Below the pieces are notes generated by a model, which saw only the letters and a program-made list of their open reading frames with translations, made no database searches and was not told the origin of the DNA. A DNA stretch of 64,000 nucleotides. Source: Verrucomicrobiaceae bacterium (lineage in GTDB: Bacteria > Verrucomicrobiota > Verrucomicrobiia > Verrucomicrobiales > Verrucomicrobiaceae). A program made the position numbers and the translations under genes. The number at the start of each line of letters is the position of its first letter. Position 1 is the stretch's first letter. Below, in pieces: positions 43,387-52,735 of the stretch. The stretch spans positions 31,700 to 95,699 of the forward strand of contig JAIXYN010000055.1 in the NCBI GenBank assembly GCA_027490195.1, read 5' to 3'.

Positions 43387-44628
43387 ATGAACCAACCACG
43401 CCAGCCATCCCCTTCCCGCCCACCCGCCGTCCCGATCCGAGGCATGGCGCTGGATGTTTTGGGAGAATGGTCCGGGGGGGAGCGTTTCGCCGCCGACCTG
43501 ATGGACCACATCCAGCGCGACTGCGGCCTCAGCCTGCCCGACGCCGCCTTTCTACGTGACATTGTCCTCACCACCCTGCGCAATCTTTCCCTGCTCGACC
43601 ACTGGATCGCCGTGATCACTGAGGACAAGCACCTCGACCACCGCAGCCGCTGGGGCCTGCGCATCGGCCTGTGTCAGGTATTGATTCTCAAGGTTTCAGA
43701 ATACGCCGCCGTCAATGAAACCGTGGCCGCTACCGGTCGCGCTCGGAGCCTGATCAATGCCGTCCTGCGCCGTGCCTGCCGCGAATCCGCCGAACTGCTG
43801 GCCATGGTTGACGGTCTGCCGCTCGAAACCCGCACCTCGCACCCGAAATGGCTCATTGAGCACTGGCTGGGTCTCTATGGCGAAGCCAAAACCACCGCCC
43901 TCTGCGAATGGAACCAGGTCCCTGCCCCAATTTGCGCCCGCATCAACCGCCTCTACCCGCAGATGACCGAAACAACGGAAGACTTCATCATCTGCGACCA
44001 CCTGCCGCGAGAAGATTTGAGCGTGGGAAAAGTGTACATGCAGGATCCCAGCACCGCCATGGCCCCGCGCCTGCTCGCCCCACAGCAGGGTCAGCGCGTG
44101 CTGGATGCCTGCGCAGCACCCGGCGGCAAGACCGCCCTGCTGGCCCAACTCATGGAGAATACCGGCGAAATCATCGCCTGCGACGTCGCCCCGGGCCGCC
44201 TGCGCCGTCTGGAGGGCAATCTGCACCGGCTCCACGTCACCAACACTCAAATCGAGCAGCACGACTGGGCGGACCCGCAGATCCCCGACTTTGCCAAGGC
44301 TGGCTTCGACCGCATCCTTCTCGACGTCCCCTGCTCCAACACCGGCGTCATGCGCCGCCGGGTCGATGTGCGCTGGCGTTTAACACCTCAGGACATCGCC
44401 GCTCAGGTGGAAACCCAGACCCAACTGCTGCGCAACTGCCTCCGCGTCCTCAAACCGGGCGGCGTCCTTGTTTATAGCACCTGCAGCATCGAGCCCGCCG
44501 AAAACGAACTGCTCGTCGCCAGCATCCTCGAATCCACCCCCGGATACGAACCCGTCAAACTCCGCCACAGCTTCCCGCCGGACGATCAAATGGACGGTGC
44601 CTTCGCTGCCGCAATCCGGCGGGTGTGA
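43387..44628 (+). CDS. rsmB: RsmB-type 16S rRNA m5C967 methyltransferase
   Basis: A 413-residue protein. An N-terminal NusB-like domain (about 20-150) is followed by the SAM-dependent methyltransferase. The SAM-binding loop is LDACAAPGGKTALLA; the two cysteines of the m5C mechanism are in LLDVPCSNTGVMRRRVDVRWR and VYSTCSIEPAENE. It methylates 16S rRNA at C967 in E. coli. The ATG at 43387 is chosen; a GTG is 9 nt upstream. It is divergent from the aminotransferase gene. Confidence 0.9.
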   Translation: MNQPRQPSPSRPPAVPIRGMALDVLGEWSGGERFAADLMDHIQRDCGLSLPDAAFLRDIVLTTLRNLSLLDHWIAVITEDKHLDHRSRWGLRIGLCQVLILKVSEYAAVNETVAATGRARSLINAVLRRACRESAELLAMVDGLPLETRTSHPKWLIEHWLGLYGEAKTTALCEWNQVPAPICARINRLYPQMTETTEDFIICDHLPREDLSVGKVYMQDPSTAMAPRLLAPQQGQRVLDACAAPGGKTALLAQLMENTGEIIACDVAPGRLRRLEGNLHRLHVTNTQIEQHDWADPQIPDFAKAGFDRILLDVPCSNTGVMRRRVDVRWRLTPQDIAAQVETQTQLLRNCLRVLKPGGVLVYSTCSIEPAENELLVASILESTPGYEPVKLRHSFPPDDQMDGAFAAAIRRV

Positions 44629-44752
44629 GATCAGCCACAAGACCTTCGCCCACCTCGACATCATCGAGCGCCCTGCCCGCAGGATTTGAAGCAAGGCAGC
44701 GATGCACTGTCGTGGTATTGCGTGCAGTTCAGCACAACGAATTCACTGCGAG

Positions 44753-45184
44753 TCAAAATGACTGACTTTGACCTCTTTTGACAGCATGGGTGTTCCACAG
44801 GGAGCCTGCTAACATCAGCAGAATGCCGATATTGAGAGCCCAGCGCAGTTCCGGTGCCAATTCGCGGACGAGCAGGAGGGTGATGGCTCCAGCCACGCAG
44901 GTGACCAACGGACCCCAGCCCACTTGCGCCACATGCTTGCCCAGCAGCAGTAAATGCACGGCAAGCAGAACCACGAGCACGGGAAACAGGAAACCCATGT
45001 ACGGGATCTGGAAAATACCCGCGAGGCCCAACCAGCTTGAATAAGCCGCCCAGCACATGGGGCATTTGGGGAAGAAGGCGACGAGCACACTCAGTGAGGC
45101 GGAGGGAGCAACTTTCAAAGCCATGCTCTTGCCTTTGTAGGCGGCGGCCCAGCAGGAGCAAGCAGGCTGATCGGGAGGGTTCAT
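44753..45184 (-). CDS. Small membrane protein at the end of the oxidase operon
   Basis: A 143-residue protein with about four membrane segments. A soluble Cys-rich start (NPPDQPACSCW) is followed by VAFFPKCPMCWAAYSSWLG, where two cysteines sit in CPxCW at the beginning of the first helix. The ATG at 45184 lies 4 nt after the LodB-like stop, so it belongs to the operon. I know no family; the CPxC motif invites comparison with thiol-disulfide or metal-handling membrane proteins (MerC- or MauE-like). The other genes of the operon need copper, flavin or a Cys-Trp cross-link. Confidence 0.65.
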   Translation of the reverse strand: MNPPDQPACSCWAAAYKGKSMALKVAPSASLSVLVAFFPKCPMCWAAYSSWLGLAGIFQIPYMGFLFPVLVVLLAVHLLLLGKHVAQVGWGPLVTCVAGAITLLLVRELAPELRWALNIGILLMLAGSLWNTHAVKRGQSQSF

Positions 45185-45188
45185 GGCT

Positions 45189-46559
45189 TTAGTTTCTGGA
45201 AAGGATGCCTCCAGCGAGCAGCGCCTGCATGGCGAGCAGCACCTCGCGGTCCGAGCACGGCCTAGTGCTTCGTGTCTTGAAATCGGCCAAGACCTGATGC
45301 GCGGGGCGCGGTTGAATACACGCTTGCGCAAGCACTGTGAGTTCGCTGGCGCTGAGACGAGTCGAGAGCTTTAAGGGGGTGGACACCGCATCAGCCGAGA
45401 CTGCAAACAAGTGCTCGTTCGGATGAAGCGTTACCACCTCATGGCGGGACTTCCAAAAGGAAGAATTGGGCCAGCGTTGCTCCAGGCCGTAGTAAGCTGC
45501 GCGGCCATCAAGGTAGCGGCTGTAGTTCTCTGCAATCTGTTGATCATACGCCGCAAGCGTTTCGGAACCCCCTTTCAAATGGCTGAGAATCGCGAGCGAG
45601 GCGTCGATGCCCGATTGCAATCCTTTCATCACTCCTTGCGACGATAGCGGGTCCAAGGTGCAAGCGGCATCGCCGACAGCGAGCCAGTCATTGCCTACGC
45701 ACGACTCAAGCCGCCGTGACTCAGCGAGATGCAGGGAAGGTTTGGCCAGTGGTTGTCCCTTGGCGATGCGCTTGGACGTTTGGGGTCCCATCGCGGTCAA
45801 TGTCCGCCAATCATCAAGCGTACGCCATGGCATAGAGCCAAGCAGAGCAGCGTCCGTCATGAAAATCGCTGCCATATCGCCACACGGCAGCACGGCGGTG
45901 TACCACCAGCCATGCTCGCAGGCTTCGACCGAGGTGTAAGTGTCAAGCTGCCGATCTTCAGGAGCGAACTTCAAGAACACCACAACGCCAACGAGATGGT
46001 CAAAGACCAAAGGGCGTGCGCCCTGAGAACGTGCAAACGTACTACGGCGACCCGTGGCGTCCACGATGAAGCGCGCCGTGATCGTGCAGCTTGCGGACGC
46101 ATCGTCACCCCCTTCAAGGTGAATGTTCCACGGTGCTGACTGGTCGATCAGATGCGCTTGGGTACGGCGGAACACGCTCACGCCGGCACGTTCAGCTTCC
46201 CGCGCCAGCATCGAGTCAAAGTCCCGACGATCCAGGTGCCAGCCACGACCGAAGGGTGAGAAGATGAACTCATTCTCATGCATCTCCGGACTGCCCCAGG
46301 CAGCACGCGTGCCTGCGGACTCGAGCGGTGAGCGCTGCAGAAATGTTTCCCACACCCCCAGCTTCCGAAGCAGCGCCTGCGCGGGCGGAGGCAGGGACTC
46401 GCCCACGCGCAGAGAGCTGTAATCAGAGCGCTCCACCAAGGCGACGCGACACGACGGATCGCGTCGCTTCAGAGCCAACGCGGTCGCTGTTCCCGCCGGT
46501 CCGCCGCCCAGGATCACCACGTCGTAGCTATTCGCTGATGAAGGCGCGGGTATCATCAC
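45189..46559 (-). CDS. LodB-like flavoprotein for quinone-cofactor biogenesis
   Basis: A 456-residue FAD-dependent monooxygenase of the group-A/halogenase-like fold. The Rossmann motif is VILGGGPAGTATALALKRR, the GD motif is WLAVGDAACTLDPLSSQGVMK, and the middle carries RVGESLPPPAQALLRKLG. In Marinomonas mediterranea, LodB is required to build the cysteine tryptophylquinone of LodA. Here the gene is 6 nt after the LodA-like gene, the same arrangement. It is unlikely to be a tryptophan halogenase because it lacks a clear WxWxIP motif. Confidence 0.8.
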   Translation of the reverse strand: MMIPAPSSANSYDVVILGGGPAGTATALALKRRDPSCRVALVERSDYSSLRVGESLPPPAQALLRKLGVWETFLQRSPLESAGTRAAWGSPEMHENEFIFSPFGRGWHLDRRDFDSMLAREAERAGVSVFRRTQAHLIDQSAPWNIHLEGGDDASASCTITARFIVDATGRRSTFARSQGARPLVFDHLVGVVVFLKFAPEDRQLDTYTSVEACEHGWWYTAVLPCGDMAAIFMTDAALLGSMPWRTLDDWRTLTAMGPQTSKRIAKGQPLAKPSLHLAESRRLESCVGNDWLAVGDAACTLDPLSSQGVMKGLQSGIDASLAILSHLKGGSETLAAYDQQIAENYSRYLDGRAAYYGLEQRWPNSSFWKSRHEVVTLHPNEHLFAVSADAVSTPLKLSTRLSASELTVLAQACIQPRPAHQVLADFKTRSTRPCSDREVLLAMQALLAGGILSRN

Positions 46560-46565
46560 ATGAGG

Positions 46566-49430
46566 TCAGGCGATAGGATCAGGATTGCGCTCCACGCTGA
46601 CATACTTATTGTCTGGGGACGGCTGATCCAAGTCCTCTTCCTTCACGTAAGGATTGCGCACAACGAACCCCAGCCGCGCCCACTCTGTGACCATCTTCAG
46701 ATCGCCGGCCAGTGTCTGTGTCACACCGCGTGACCAACCGCGCATGACATAGCGAGTGACCTTTCCTTTGTCATCGAAAACGGCTTCATAGGTTTGCAAA
46801 GGCCGATGGGCAGGCCACCAGAGCGTGTCCCACTGCTTCTGACGCTCCTTGAGGTACACATCGTGATCGGCATCGAAGTCGATCACGTTCCAAAGTTCAT
46901 CCGTGATGTCCACGGTCTGCATCGTGCATTCATTGAAATCCGCCTGCCACGGCAGCGCGGAGTACTTCGTCAGATCCCCCGGTTGCAGACCCACTTCGAA
47001 GTTGTTGCCCAGGCTGAGAGGATCTTCGGCATTGCCAAGATAGTCCCGCTCCGTGACGCCGCTGTGATTGTTGTTGGCGGCGGTTTGACCGAAGTTGGCA
47101 AATTCGGGGTCGGCTTTGAGGCGATAGGCCTCCTTGTAGATCGAAGGATTGCGAATGATCCAGCAAACCTCGGCACCTGGGAAGAAGGCACCCCCCAGTA
47201 TATTGGACAGCACTCCCTGATCGAGATCGCGTGGCGTGCGGTTTTTCCAGCTCTTGTAAGGCTGGAAGGGATCGATGTCGGTATCGCTCGCCCAGCCTTC
47301 AATGACCTCGTTGTAGAATTTTCCTTCGGCCCACTGTCGCAGGTAGAACAACTGCAAGTCGGTGAGGCGCAGGAACTTGGAAGGCAGTTCGTTGCTCGTC
47401 GGATTATCCCCCGCCAGCAGCGGCATCAGCGGCAGGCGGAAAAGACGGTTGTCAGGCTTGCCAGCCGTGGTGAAGGTATTCTCCTCGCCTGGCCGACGCA
47501 ACAGTCGGTAAAGGAACATGCGCATGTCGCGATACGGATCATTCGTCGCGGTCTTCACCGCCTCACGGAATTTTGCATCCATGATCTGGCCTGTGCGGAA
47601 TTTGGACAGCACATCATTGGCGATCGCTTTCACCGCATCGGCAATGATGCCATTGAGCTGGCTGTCCTTGCCGCTGAAGAAAGACGAAGGCACCCCGGCC
47701 TTCTTCGCAGCATCGCTCCAACGGCTGATGGCGGTTTCGATGAAGGCAGCAAGAACTTTCTCCACGTCTGTTTGCAGACTGTGTTTCAGCGACTCCTGCA
47801 GTTCGGAGGCCGTCTTCCATGCCGCCAGATAGGCTACCGGTGCTTGACTGTCATCTGCGGCGATCAACTTGTGAGCATACGCCTCAGCGACACCTTTGAG
47901 GCTCAGCGTGGCGGATTCGCCTCCCGCTTTCGCCGCTCCCAATTTCGCACTACGGGCCACCACCGGCTCCACGGAGGAGGCTTGGGGAACACCAGCACGC
48001 AATGCGGCCCTCACCTGGCGCAACTGCGTGAATTGGCTGCCACCACTTGGCGAAGAAGCAGCGAGAGCGAGGGAACGGCGTGGCGATGGCTTGGGCTCGG
48101 CAGCCTCGTCTTTCAATGCTCGATGGACCGCCTGCTCGATCACATCGTCGAACAACTCTAGACGGGTGAGCAAGGTACTTTCAAAAAGTTCGCCAGACTT
48201 GTTTTGCTCCACGATCTGCTTCTGCAGGGTATCCAAAACGCGACGGCTGACCACGGGCGGCACGCACAGCTTGGTCACATCAAAGGTTCCGCGCTGGCTC
48301 TGATTGTGCGGCATGTTTGATGCGGATAGCACGAAGTTGAGATAACTCATCTCATCTGGCCGAAACAGAATCGTCCACACGTCGCGGTAGAACCACGGCT
48401 TGTAGTCTGAATTCCAGTCCAGCGCCCCGGCACGCCAGTGAGAGAGCTGGTCCGCATTGGACGGATCGATGTGTTTCCCACCATCGTAGCCTCCGGGCAC
48501 ACCATAGATGTCCTGGCGATAGGCGAACCGCCGCACCGACAGATCCTGCGCCACGTCATCAAGCGTAACGAGATCGAGGATCTCTGGCACATAGCGCGGA
48601 TAGCCCACGATCACCCACGCGGGATACTCCACGTCGATGTAACGGTCTTGGCCCACCAAATCGGAATGCATCACCAGACGTGCCATGACGGGACCGTCCG
48701 AGATGTCATCGAACCAGCCATCGGTGTTCGCATAGTCATCAATGCGCGGCTGGCCCATGCCTTTCTTGGTCGTGCCCGATTTGCCATGGCCACCGAGGAC
48801 AAGCAGCCGGTTCGAGTCGTCCGTCATGATCTCGCCGAGTGTGTCGATGTCATGCGGCACCATGCCCTTCGGCGGGAATGTAGCGGAGTAAACGCCGTCG
48901 CCATCGCGGTCAAACCGCGCGCGCCGTGCAGCGGTGTTGCTCACATAGCGTGGACCAGGATCAATAATCAGCTGCTGGCGTTCATTCGCGTCCTTGATGT
49001 CGGCATTGCGCAGTGGGTGCGTGTCACTGTAGCCATGTTCGCCGGAGAGTCCCTGAAATTGATACCAAGCCGCCTTCTTGTTGGCCAGATGCACGCGCCA
49101 TTGAATGTCCACTAGCGTGCCGCTGTTGCCGCCGCCTTTGATCACATCGCCGATTTTCAGCGGCCTGCCCTCGGGACTCTCGTCATCGAAGACATACACT
49201 TGGAAGCGCGCTGCCTGACGCTTGATGCAACCCTGAACATCCTTGAATCTCGGATCAATCTGTTCGGTGACTTTGTCAGGGCCGAAAACAGGATTGCCAT
49301 TGCTGTCACACGCGAGCGGCCTGGATGCGGGCGTTTCGGCGGCGATGGAGAATTCCGTCTGACTGTCCCCGAGACGGGCGACGCCGAGGGCTGGATGAAT
49401 GCGATAAGACTGGGGCGAGGATGTGGTCAT
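46566..49430 (-). CDS. LodA-like quinoprotein amino-acid/amine oxidase
   Basis: A 954-residue protein. The N terminus YRIHPALGVARLGDSQTEF is characteristic of LodA-like proteins. The conserved C-terminal core contains GGAFFPGAEVCWIIRNPSIY and KYSALPWQADFNECTMQ. LodA makes H2O2 from L-lysine with a cysteine tryptophylquinone made from a Cys and a Trp. C756 and W828 are the nearest candidates here, but alignment is needed to confirm which Cys it is. Compared with LodA (about 726 residues), an Ala/Ser-rich insertion of roughly 200 residues (about 400-600) is present. There is no signal peptide. It starts 1 nt after the tyrosinase stop. Confidence 0.85.
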   Translation of the reverse strand: MTTSSPQSYRIHPALGVARLGDSQTEFSIAAETPASRPLACDSNGNPVFGPDKVTEQIDPRFKDVQGCIKRQAARFQVYVFDDESPEGRPLKIGDVIKGGGNSGTLVDIQWRVHLANKKAAWYQFQGLSGEHGYSDTHPLRNADIKDANERQQLIIDPGPRYVSNTAARRARFDRDGDGVYSATFPPKGMVPHDIDTLGEIMTDDSNRLLVLGGHGKSGTTKKGMGQPRIDDYANTDGWFDDISDGPVMARLVMHSDLVGQDRYIDVEYPAWVIVGYPRYVPEILDLVTLDDVAQDLSVRRFAYRQDIYGVPGGYDGGKHIDPSNADQLSHWRAGALDWNSDYKPWFYRDVWTILFRPDEMSYLNFVLSASNMPHNQSQRGTFDVTKLCVPPVVSRRVLDTLQKQIVEQNKSGELFESTLLTRLELFDDVIEQAVHRALKDEAAEPKPSPRRSLALAASSPSGGSQFTQLRQVRAALRAGVPQASSVEPVVARSAKLGAAKAGGESATLSLKGVAEAYAHKLIAADDSQAPVAYLAAWKTASELQESLKHSLQTDVEKVLAAFIETAISRWSDAAKKAGVPSSFFSGKDSQLNGIIADAVKAIANDVLSKFRTGQIMDAKFREAVKTATNDPYRDMRMFLYRLLRRPGEENTFTTAGKPDNRLFRLPLMPLLAGDNPTSNELPSKFLRLTDLQLFYLRQWAEGKFYNEVIEGWASDTDIDPFQPYKSWKNRTPRDLDQGVLSNILGGAFFPGAEVCWIIRNPSIYKEAYRLKADPEFANFGQTAANNNHSGVTERDYLGNAEDPLSLGNNFEVGLQPGDLTKYSALPWQADFNECTMQTVDITDELWNVIDFDADHDVYLKERQKQWDTLWWPAHRPLQTYEAVFDDKGKVTRYVMRGWSRGVTQTLAGDLKMVTEWARLGFVVRNPYVKEEDLDQPSPDNKYVSVERNPDPIA

Positions 49431-49431
49431 G

Positions 49432-51474
49432 TTAGTCGAGGAAGTTGAGCGAGACGCCTTCTAACCGGAGCAGTTCGTGGTCTTCTTGATAGTCCACGCC
49501 GATGACCACGAGCGTGATTTGCAGCGAACTCGCCCCGGTTTCGATGAGACGGCGGACGGTCTTGGTGACATTCACGCGGTGGTTGCGTGGCGTGTTGTGA
49601 TTGCGCGGGCGCAGGTCGTATTTTCGCGCGCGGGCGGGCGGCGGATCGCAGTGCCCAGGTCCGCCATAGCATTCACCGTGGCCGAAAACGGACAGGTATC
49701 CGGCATAGCCGGCATGGTCCAGCGGCGTGTTCCCATCAGCATCCGGCACATTGAGGAAGACGCGGATGAAGCATGAGCGCGGCAATTGAGGTACGCGATG
49801 CAGCCGCACCTCCGCACGGTCGAAACGGAGATTCCGCAGCTTGCTGATGTCGATTTCCTTGGATACAAAACGGCTTACAGGCGCAGTCACGTTCGTGGGT
49901 TCCAGTGTCGTCGCCTTCACGTATTCATAACCAAAGCGATGCATGTCGAGCGTGTCACCCGATGTGTAGCTCCACGGCGTCAAGACGGCGTCCAGTTCGA
50001 CCGGATTTGAGTTCGGGTGCAATTGCTGCCACTCCCACCACACGCGATCGATATTGGCATGGATGGGCCAGAAAATCGGATCGTAAGCGGCGGTGAGATT
50101 GCTAAACATGTCACCAAAAGGTGGCTGGCTGTACAAATCGGAACGGCTGTGAAACCTGCGGCCGGCCAACTTCACCGCTTTGTTCCGATCCGCCTCAGGC
50201 GCGCTGGAGTTGTCGGGATTGGGGTTCATGCCTCCCGTCCAAATGTGCATCGTGTTGTGCGGATTCTGATCGATAAAACCGAACGCATCATCATAGGAAC
50301 TGCCGCCGCCGAATTCGCGGAACGTGCGCAGGCTGAGGATTTGCGCCATGTCATCACTGGTGGGATAGTGGTAGTGGATGACCTTGTTGATCGTGCTGGG
50401 TTTGTGCGTCTTGGAGTCGGTGTATTCAGCAGGGTAGCGTAGCGGATACCAGAGCGAGTTCGCAGCGAGCAGCGCATCAATGACCGCCTGCCGGTGCGCG
50501 GGCATCGAGAGGATTTTGCGCACATCGTCAGACAGCGCCGCATAAAACGTGGTGAGCGATGTGAAAAGCTGGTTCACAAGGCCTGCCAGCTCCTCCAATG
50601 CCTGCTTCGGCACTTCGCGATTTTTGAGGAATATAATCGACTCTTTCGTCAGAAAGGCTTTGAACGATGAGGGAATGATCTGTCCCTTTTCCGGTGTCTC
50701 GGGTGTGTAGGCGGCCATTGTCCAGTCCCAGTAAGGCATGGTGACATCTGGGCAGTGGTCCTGCAGTGCCTGCTCGAACTCATAGAGATACACACGGTGC
50801 CATGGCAGGAAGCGCTCCCAGCCATGCTGGCAGTGGTTCTGGTGGTATAGGGCGAGGTTGTTGTAACTGCGCGCGTCCTCGGGCCACTTGTTCAGCTTGT
50901 ACAGCTCGCGCATCGCATAGCGGAACTTCTCCAACTGCAAAGGAGTCATGCAGTCGAGGTTCATGCGCTGCTTCAACTCGCCACGCTGGTAGAGATACTC
51001 GTTAGCGTCTCCGGGAGTTACAGGGTGCTGAGCGGGATCAAGTTGAACACTGCCAATGCTGACTTCGCACTTGGGAAACGCCACTTTGATCTCCGCCTTA
51101 TCGGGTTCGGACGAGGGGCATCCATCATCAATCCACCCGGCAATGATCTGGATGTCCTCATCGGAAACAGCAGTACCGCTCCACGGTAGCCGCGGGAAGC
51201 GAGTGCCATCAAAAGGCGCAAGCCCCTGCAAACCCTGGATCAGACCCGAGCGCGCCGAACGAGGCGCACTCGTTGCAGGCGTGGTGGAGCAGCAGGTCTT
51301 GCGCTCAGCTTCCGGCGCGATCAAACGCACTCCGTGCAGGCTGGCCACAAGCAGTTTTTCCAAAGGCAGGTCCCAGAAGTGACCGAGACCGCCATAGTCC
51401 GACGAGCTGCCTGCGGCTGCTTTTGCGAGCACGTTCTTGAAGTGATTGTGCCGGTTATCAATGGGCTTAGACAT
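49432..51474 (-). CDS. Tyrosinase (polyphenol oxidase) with extra N-terminal domain
   Basis: A 680-residue copper enzyme. The CuA site is in [17 protein letters not shown] near residue 210, and the CuB site in [12 protein letters not shown] (about 405) and [17 protein letters not shown] (about 468). The HxxxH spacing of both copper sites is intact. Before the tyrosinase core, about 150 residues include [20 protein letters not shown], resembling the C-terminal part of a c-type cytochrome domain but without a CXXCH haem motif. The C-terminal 150 residues resemble the plant-type polyphenol oxidase domain. It hydroxylates or oxidises phenols to quinones. No signal peptide is seen. Confidence 0.88.
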   Translation of the reverse strand: MSKPIDNRHNHFKNVLAKAAAGSSSDYGGLGHFWDLPLEKLLVASLHGVRLIAPEAERKTCCSTTPATSAPRSARSGLIQGLQGLAPFDGTRFPRLPWSGTAVSDEDIQIIAGWIDDGCPSSEPDKAEIKVAFPKCEVSIGSVQLDPAQHPVTPGDANEYLYQRGELKQRMNLDCMTPLQLEKFRYAMRELYKLNKWPEDARSYNNLALYHQNHCQHGWERFLPWHRVYLYEFEQALQDHCPDVTMPYWDWTMAAYTPETPEKGQIIPSSFKAFLTKESIIFLKNREVPKQALEELAGLVNQLFTSLTTFYAALSDDVRKILSMPAHRQAVIDALLAANSLWYPLRYPAEYTDSKTHKPSTINKVIHYHYPTSDDMAQILSLRTFREFGGGSSYDDAFGFIDQNPHNTMHIWTGGMNPNPDNSSAPEADRNKAVKLAGRRFHSRSDLYSQPPFGDMFSNLTAAYDPIFWPIHANIDRVWWEWQQLHPNSNPVELDAVLTPWSYTSGDTLDMHRFGYEYVKATTLEPTNVTAPVSRFVSKEIDISKLRNLRFDRAEVRLHRVPQLPRSCFIRVFLNVPDADGNTPLDHAGYAGYLSVFGHGECYGGPGHCDPPPARARKYDLRPRNHNTPRNHRVNVTKTVRRLIETGASSLQITLVVIGVDYQEDHELLRLEGVSLNFLD

Positions 51475-51515
51475 GGGTAATCAGTTGTAAGTTGTCGAGA
51501 ATGAAGGTGAAGGAT

Positions 51516-52214
51516 TCAGCGCTTCCCGGTGAGCTTTGGCGCTGGTACAGGACAGGTGCCTGAACTGGCGGGCAGTGCGCCCATCACCGGTGGACGCGGG
51601 AAATACTGGGTGATTTGCTGCACGGCCAATGCAACGCCTGTGCCCGCAATGATTTCGATGATGGCAAGCGCCTCATCCATGCCAGCGGAGATGCCCGCAC
51701 CGGTGATGCGGTTCCTATCGACCACATAGCGTGGATGGCCTTGCTCAATAACGTTCACGCCGAATGCAGGATCACGCAGACACTCCATGAAGGCCCAATG
51801 CGTGGTGGCATTGTAGCCGCAGAGAAGGCCAGCTTTGGCCAGGAGCAGCGCTCCTTCACACACGGAGGTCACCCAGCGCGCTGACGCACCCAAATGTTGG
51901 AGGTACGCCAGGTAAGCCGCCCCCTCTGGATGATACATCATCCGCTCCAGACTCTTCGGATCACCCCCAGGAGTCCAGAGCAGATCAGCTTTGGGCAACT
52001 TCTCAAACGTGGCGTGCGGAACGATCTGCGTGCCATCACGCGTCCGCACACACGCCGCCGTCTCCGCAACATGCACCACCTGCACAGCGTGATCCTGCCA
52101 CTCTCCGTTCATGCAGTAAAACATCTCCGATGGCGCGGCGACATCCATAAGGTCCACTCCCTCATAAATCGGGATGGCGATAACAAATGGAGGATCGGAG
52201 GAGATGGATTGCAT
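51516..52214 (-). CDS. DJ-1/PfpI-family protein
   Basis: A 232-residue protein of the DJ-1/PfpI/GATase1-like fold. FVIAIPIYEGVDLMDVAAPSEMF is the usual start, and the nucleophile elbow cysteine is in VTSVCEGALLLAKAGLL near residue 118, with Glu in the expected region. Close relatives include isonitrile hydratase and AraC-family sensor domains; here there is no HTH domain. DJ-1 relatives act on reactive carbonyls or serve in redox protection, which would fit an oxidase operon. The ATG at 52214 is chosen; a longer upstream frame does not make sense. Confidence 0.75.
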   Translation of the reverse strand: MQSISSDPPFVIAIPIYEGVDLMDVAAPSEMFYCMNGEWQDHAVQVVHVAETAACVRTRDGTQIVPHATFEKLPKADLLWTPGGDPKSLERMMYHPEGAAYLAYLQHLGASARWVTSVCEGALLLAKAGLLCGYNATTHWAFMECLRDPAFGVNVIEQGHPRYVVDRNRITGAGISAGMDEALAIIEIIAGTGVALAVQQITQYFPRPPVMGALPASSGTCPVPAPKLTGKR

Positions 52215-52269
52215 AGAAGTGACTATTGCCAGGGGCGTGGTCACTAACGGCGATTCACCGAAGCCTTCT

Positions 52270-52695
52270 TTAGCGTTTGAGCATGACAAACGAGGCCACG
52301 ACACCGGCTTTTCCGGTGCCGTGGGGAATCGTGCGGATGACTGTGCCGACAATGCCGGGCACCTGCTTGACGCCTTCCGCCCACTGCGGCACCACATACC
52401 CCTTGTATTGGTAAACCCATTTCGCGGTGCTGGTATTCTCACGTCCCGTTCCCGTGATGATCAGTGTCTCAGGGCAGACGCCCACTCCGGGAACGATCTC
52501 TCCGTAGAGGTCCATGGCCGCTCCACCGCCGAAGTCGAGCACCGCATGGAAAAGTGATTCACTCATCGGTTTGATGGTGAGTACGCCTTCTCCAAAGATC
52601 AGCGCGAGAGCCTTCTTCGGGTCGTCTCCGACCTCGGCAGTGATGTTATTGAAGCTGCGGTAGGTCCAGATGCCCTTGAGTTTGTCTGCACTCAT
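52270..52695 (-). CDS. Small protein of unknown family in the oxidase operon
   Basis: A 141-residue protein (MSADKLKGIWTYRSFNNITA to VASFVMLKR) with alternating beta strands and glycines, a GTG-repeat-like TITGTGRENTSTAKWVY and IIRTIPHGTGKAGVVASF. It looks like an all-beta barrel, but I cannot name a family. It is 40 nt downstream of the multicopper oxidase gene and 55 nt before the DJ-1 gene. The start at 52695 is chosen because the sequence before it is not conserved-looking. It has no signal peptide or transmembrane segment. Confidence 0.6.
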   Translation of the reverse strand: MSADKLKGIWTYRSFNNITAEVGDDPKKALALIFGEGVLTIKPMSESLFHAVLDFGGGAAMDLYGEIVPGVGVCPETLIITGTGRENTSTAKWVYQYKGYVVPQWAEGVKQVPGIVGTVIRTIPHGTGKAGVVASFVMLKR

Positions 52696-52735
52696 GATGT
52701 GTGTGTTGGGTGTGCCTATTAGAGCGTGGTTGAGC

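Noticed and set aside
46794..48161. A long plus-strand frame (455 codons) antisense to the LodA-like gene
   Set aside because: The composition (Arg, His, Gly and Ala runs) is that of a reading-frame shadow; no motif, no ribosome binding site, and the opposite strand codes for a conserved protein.
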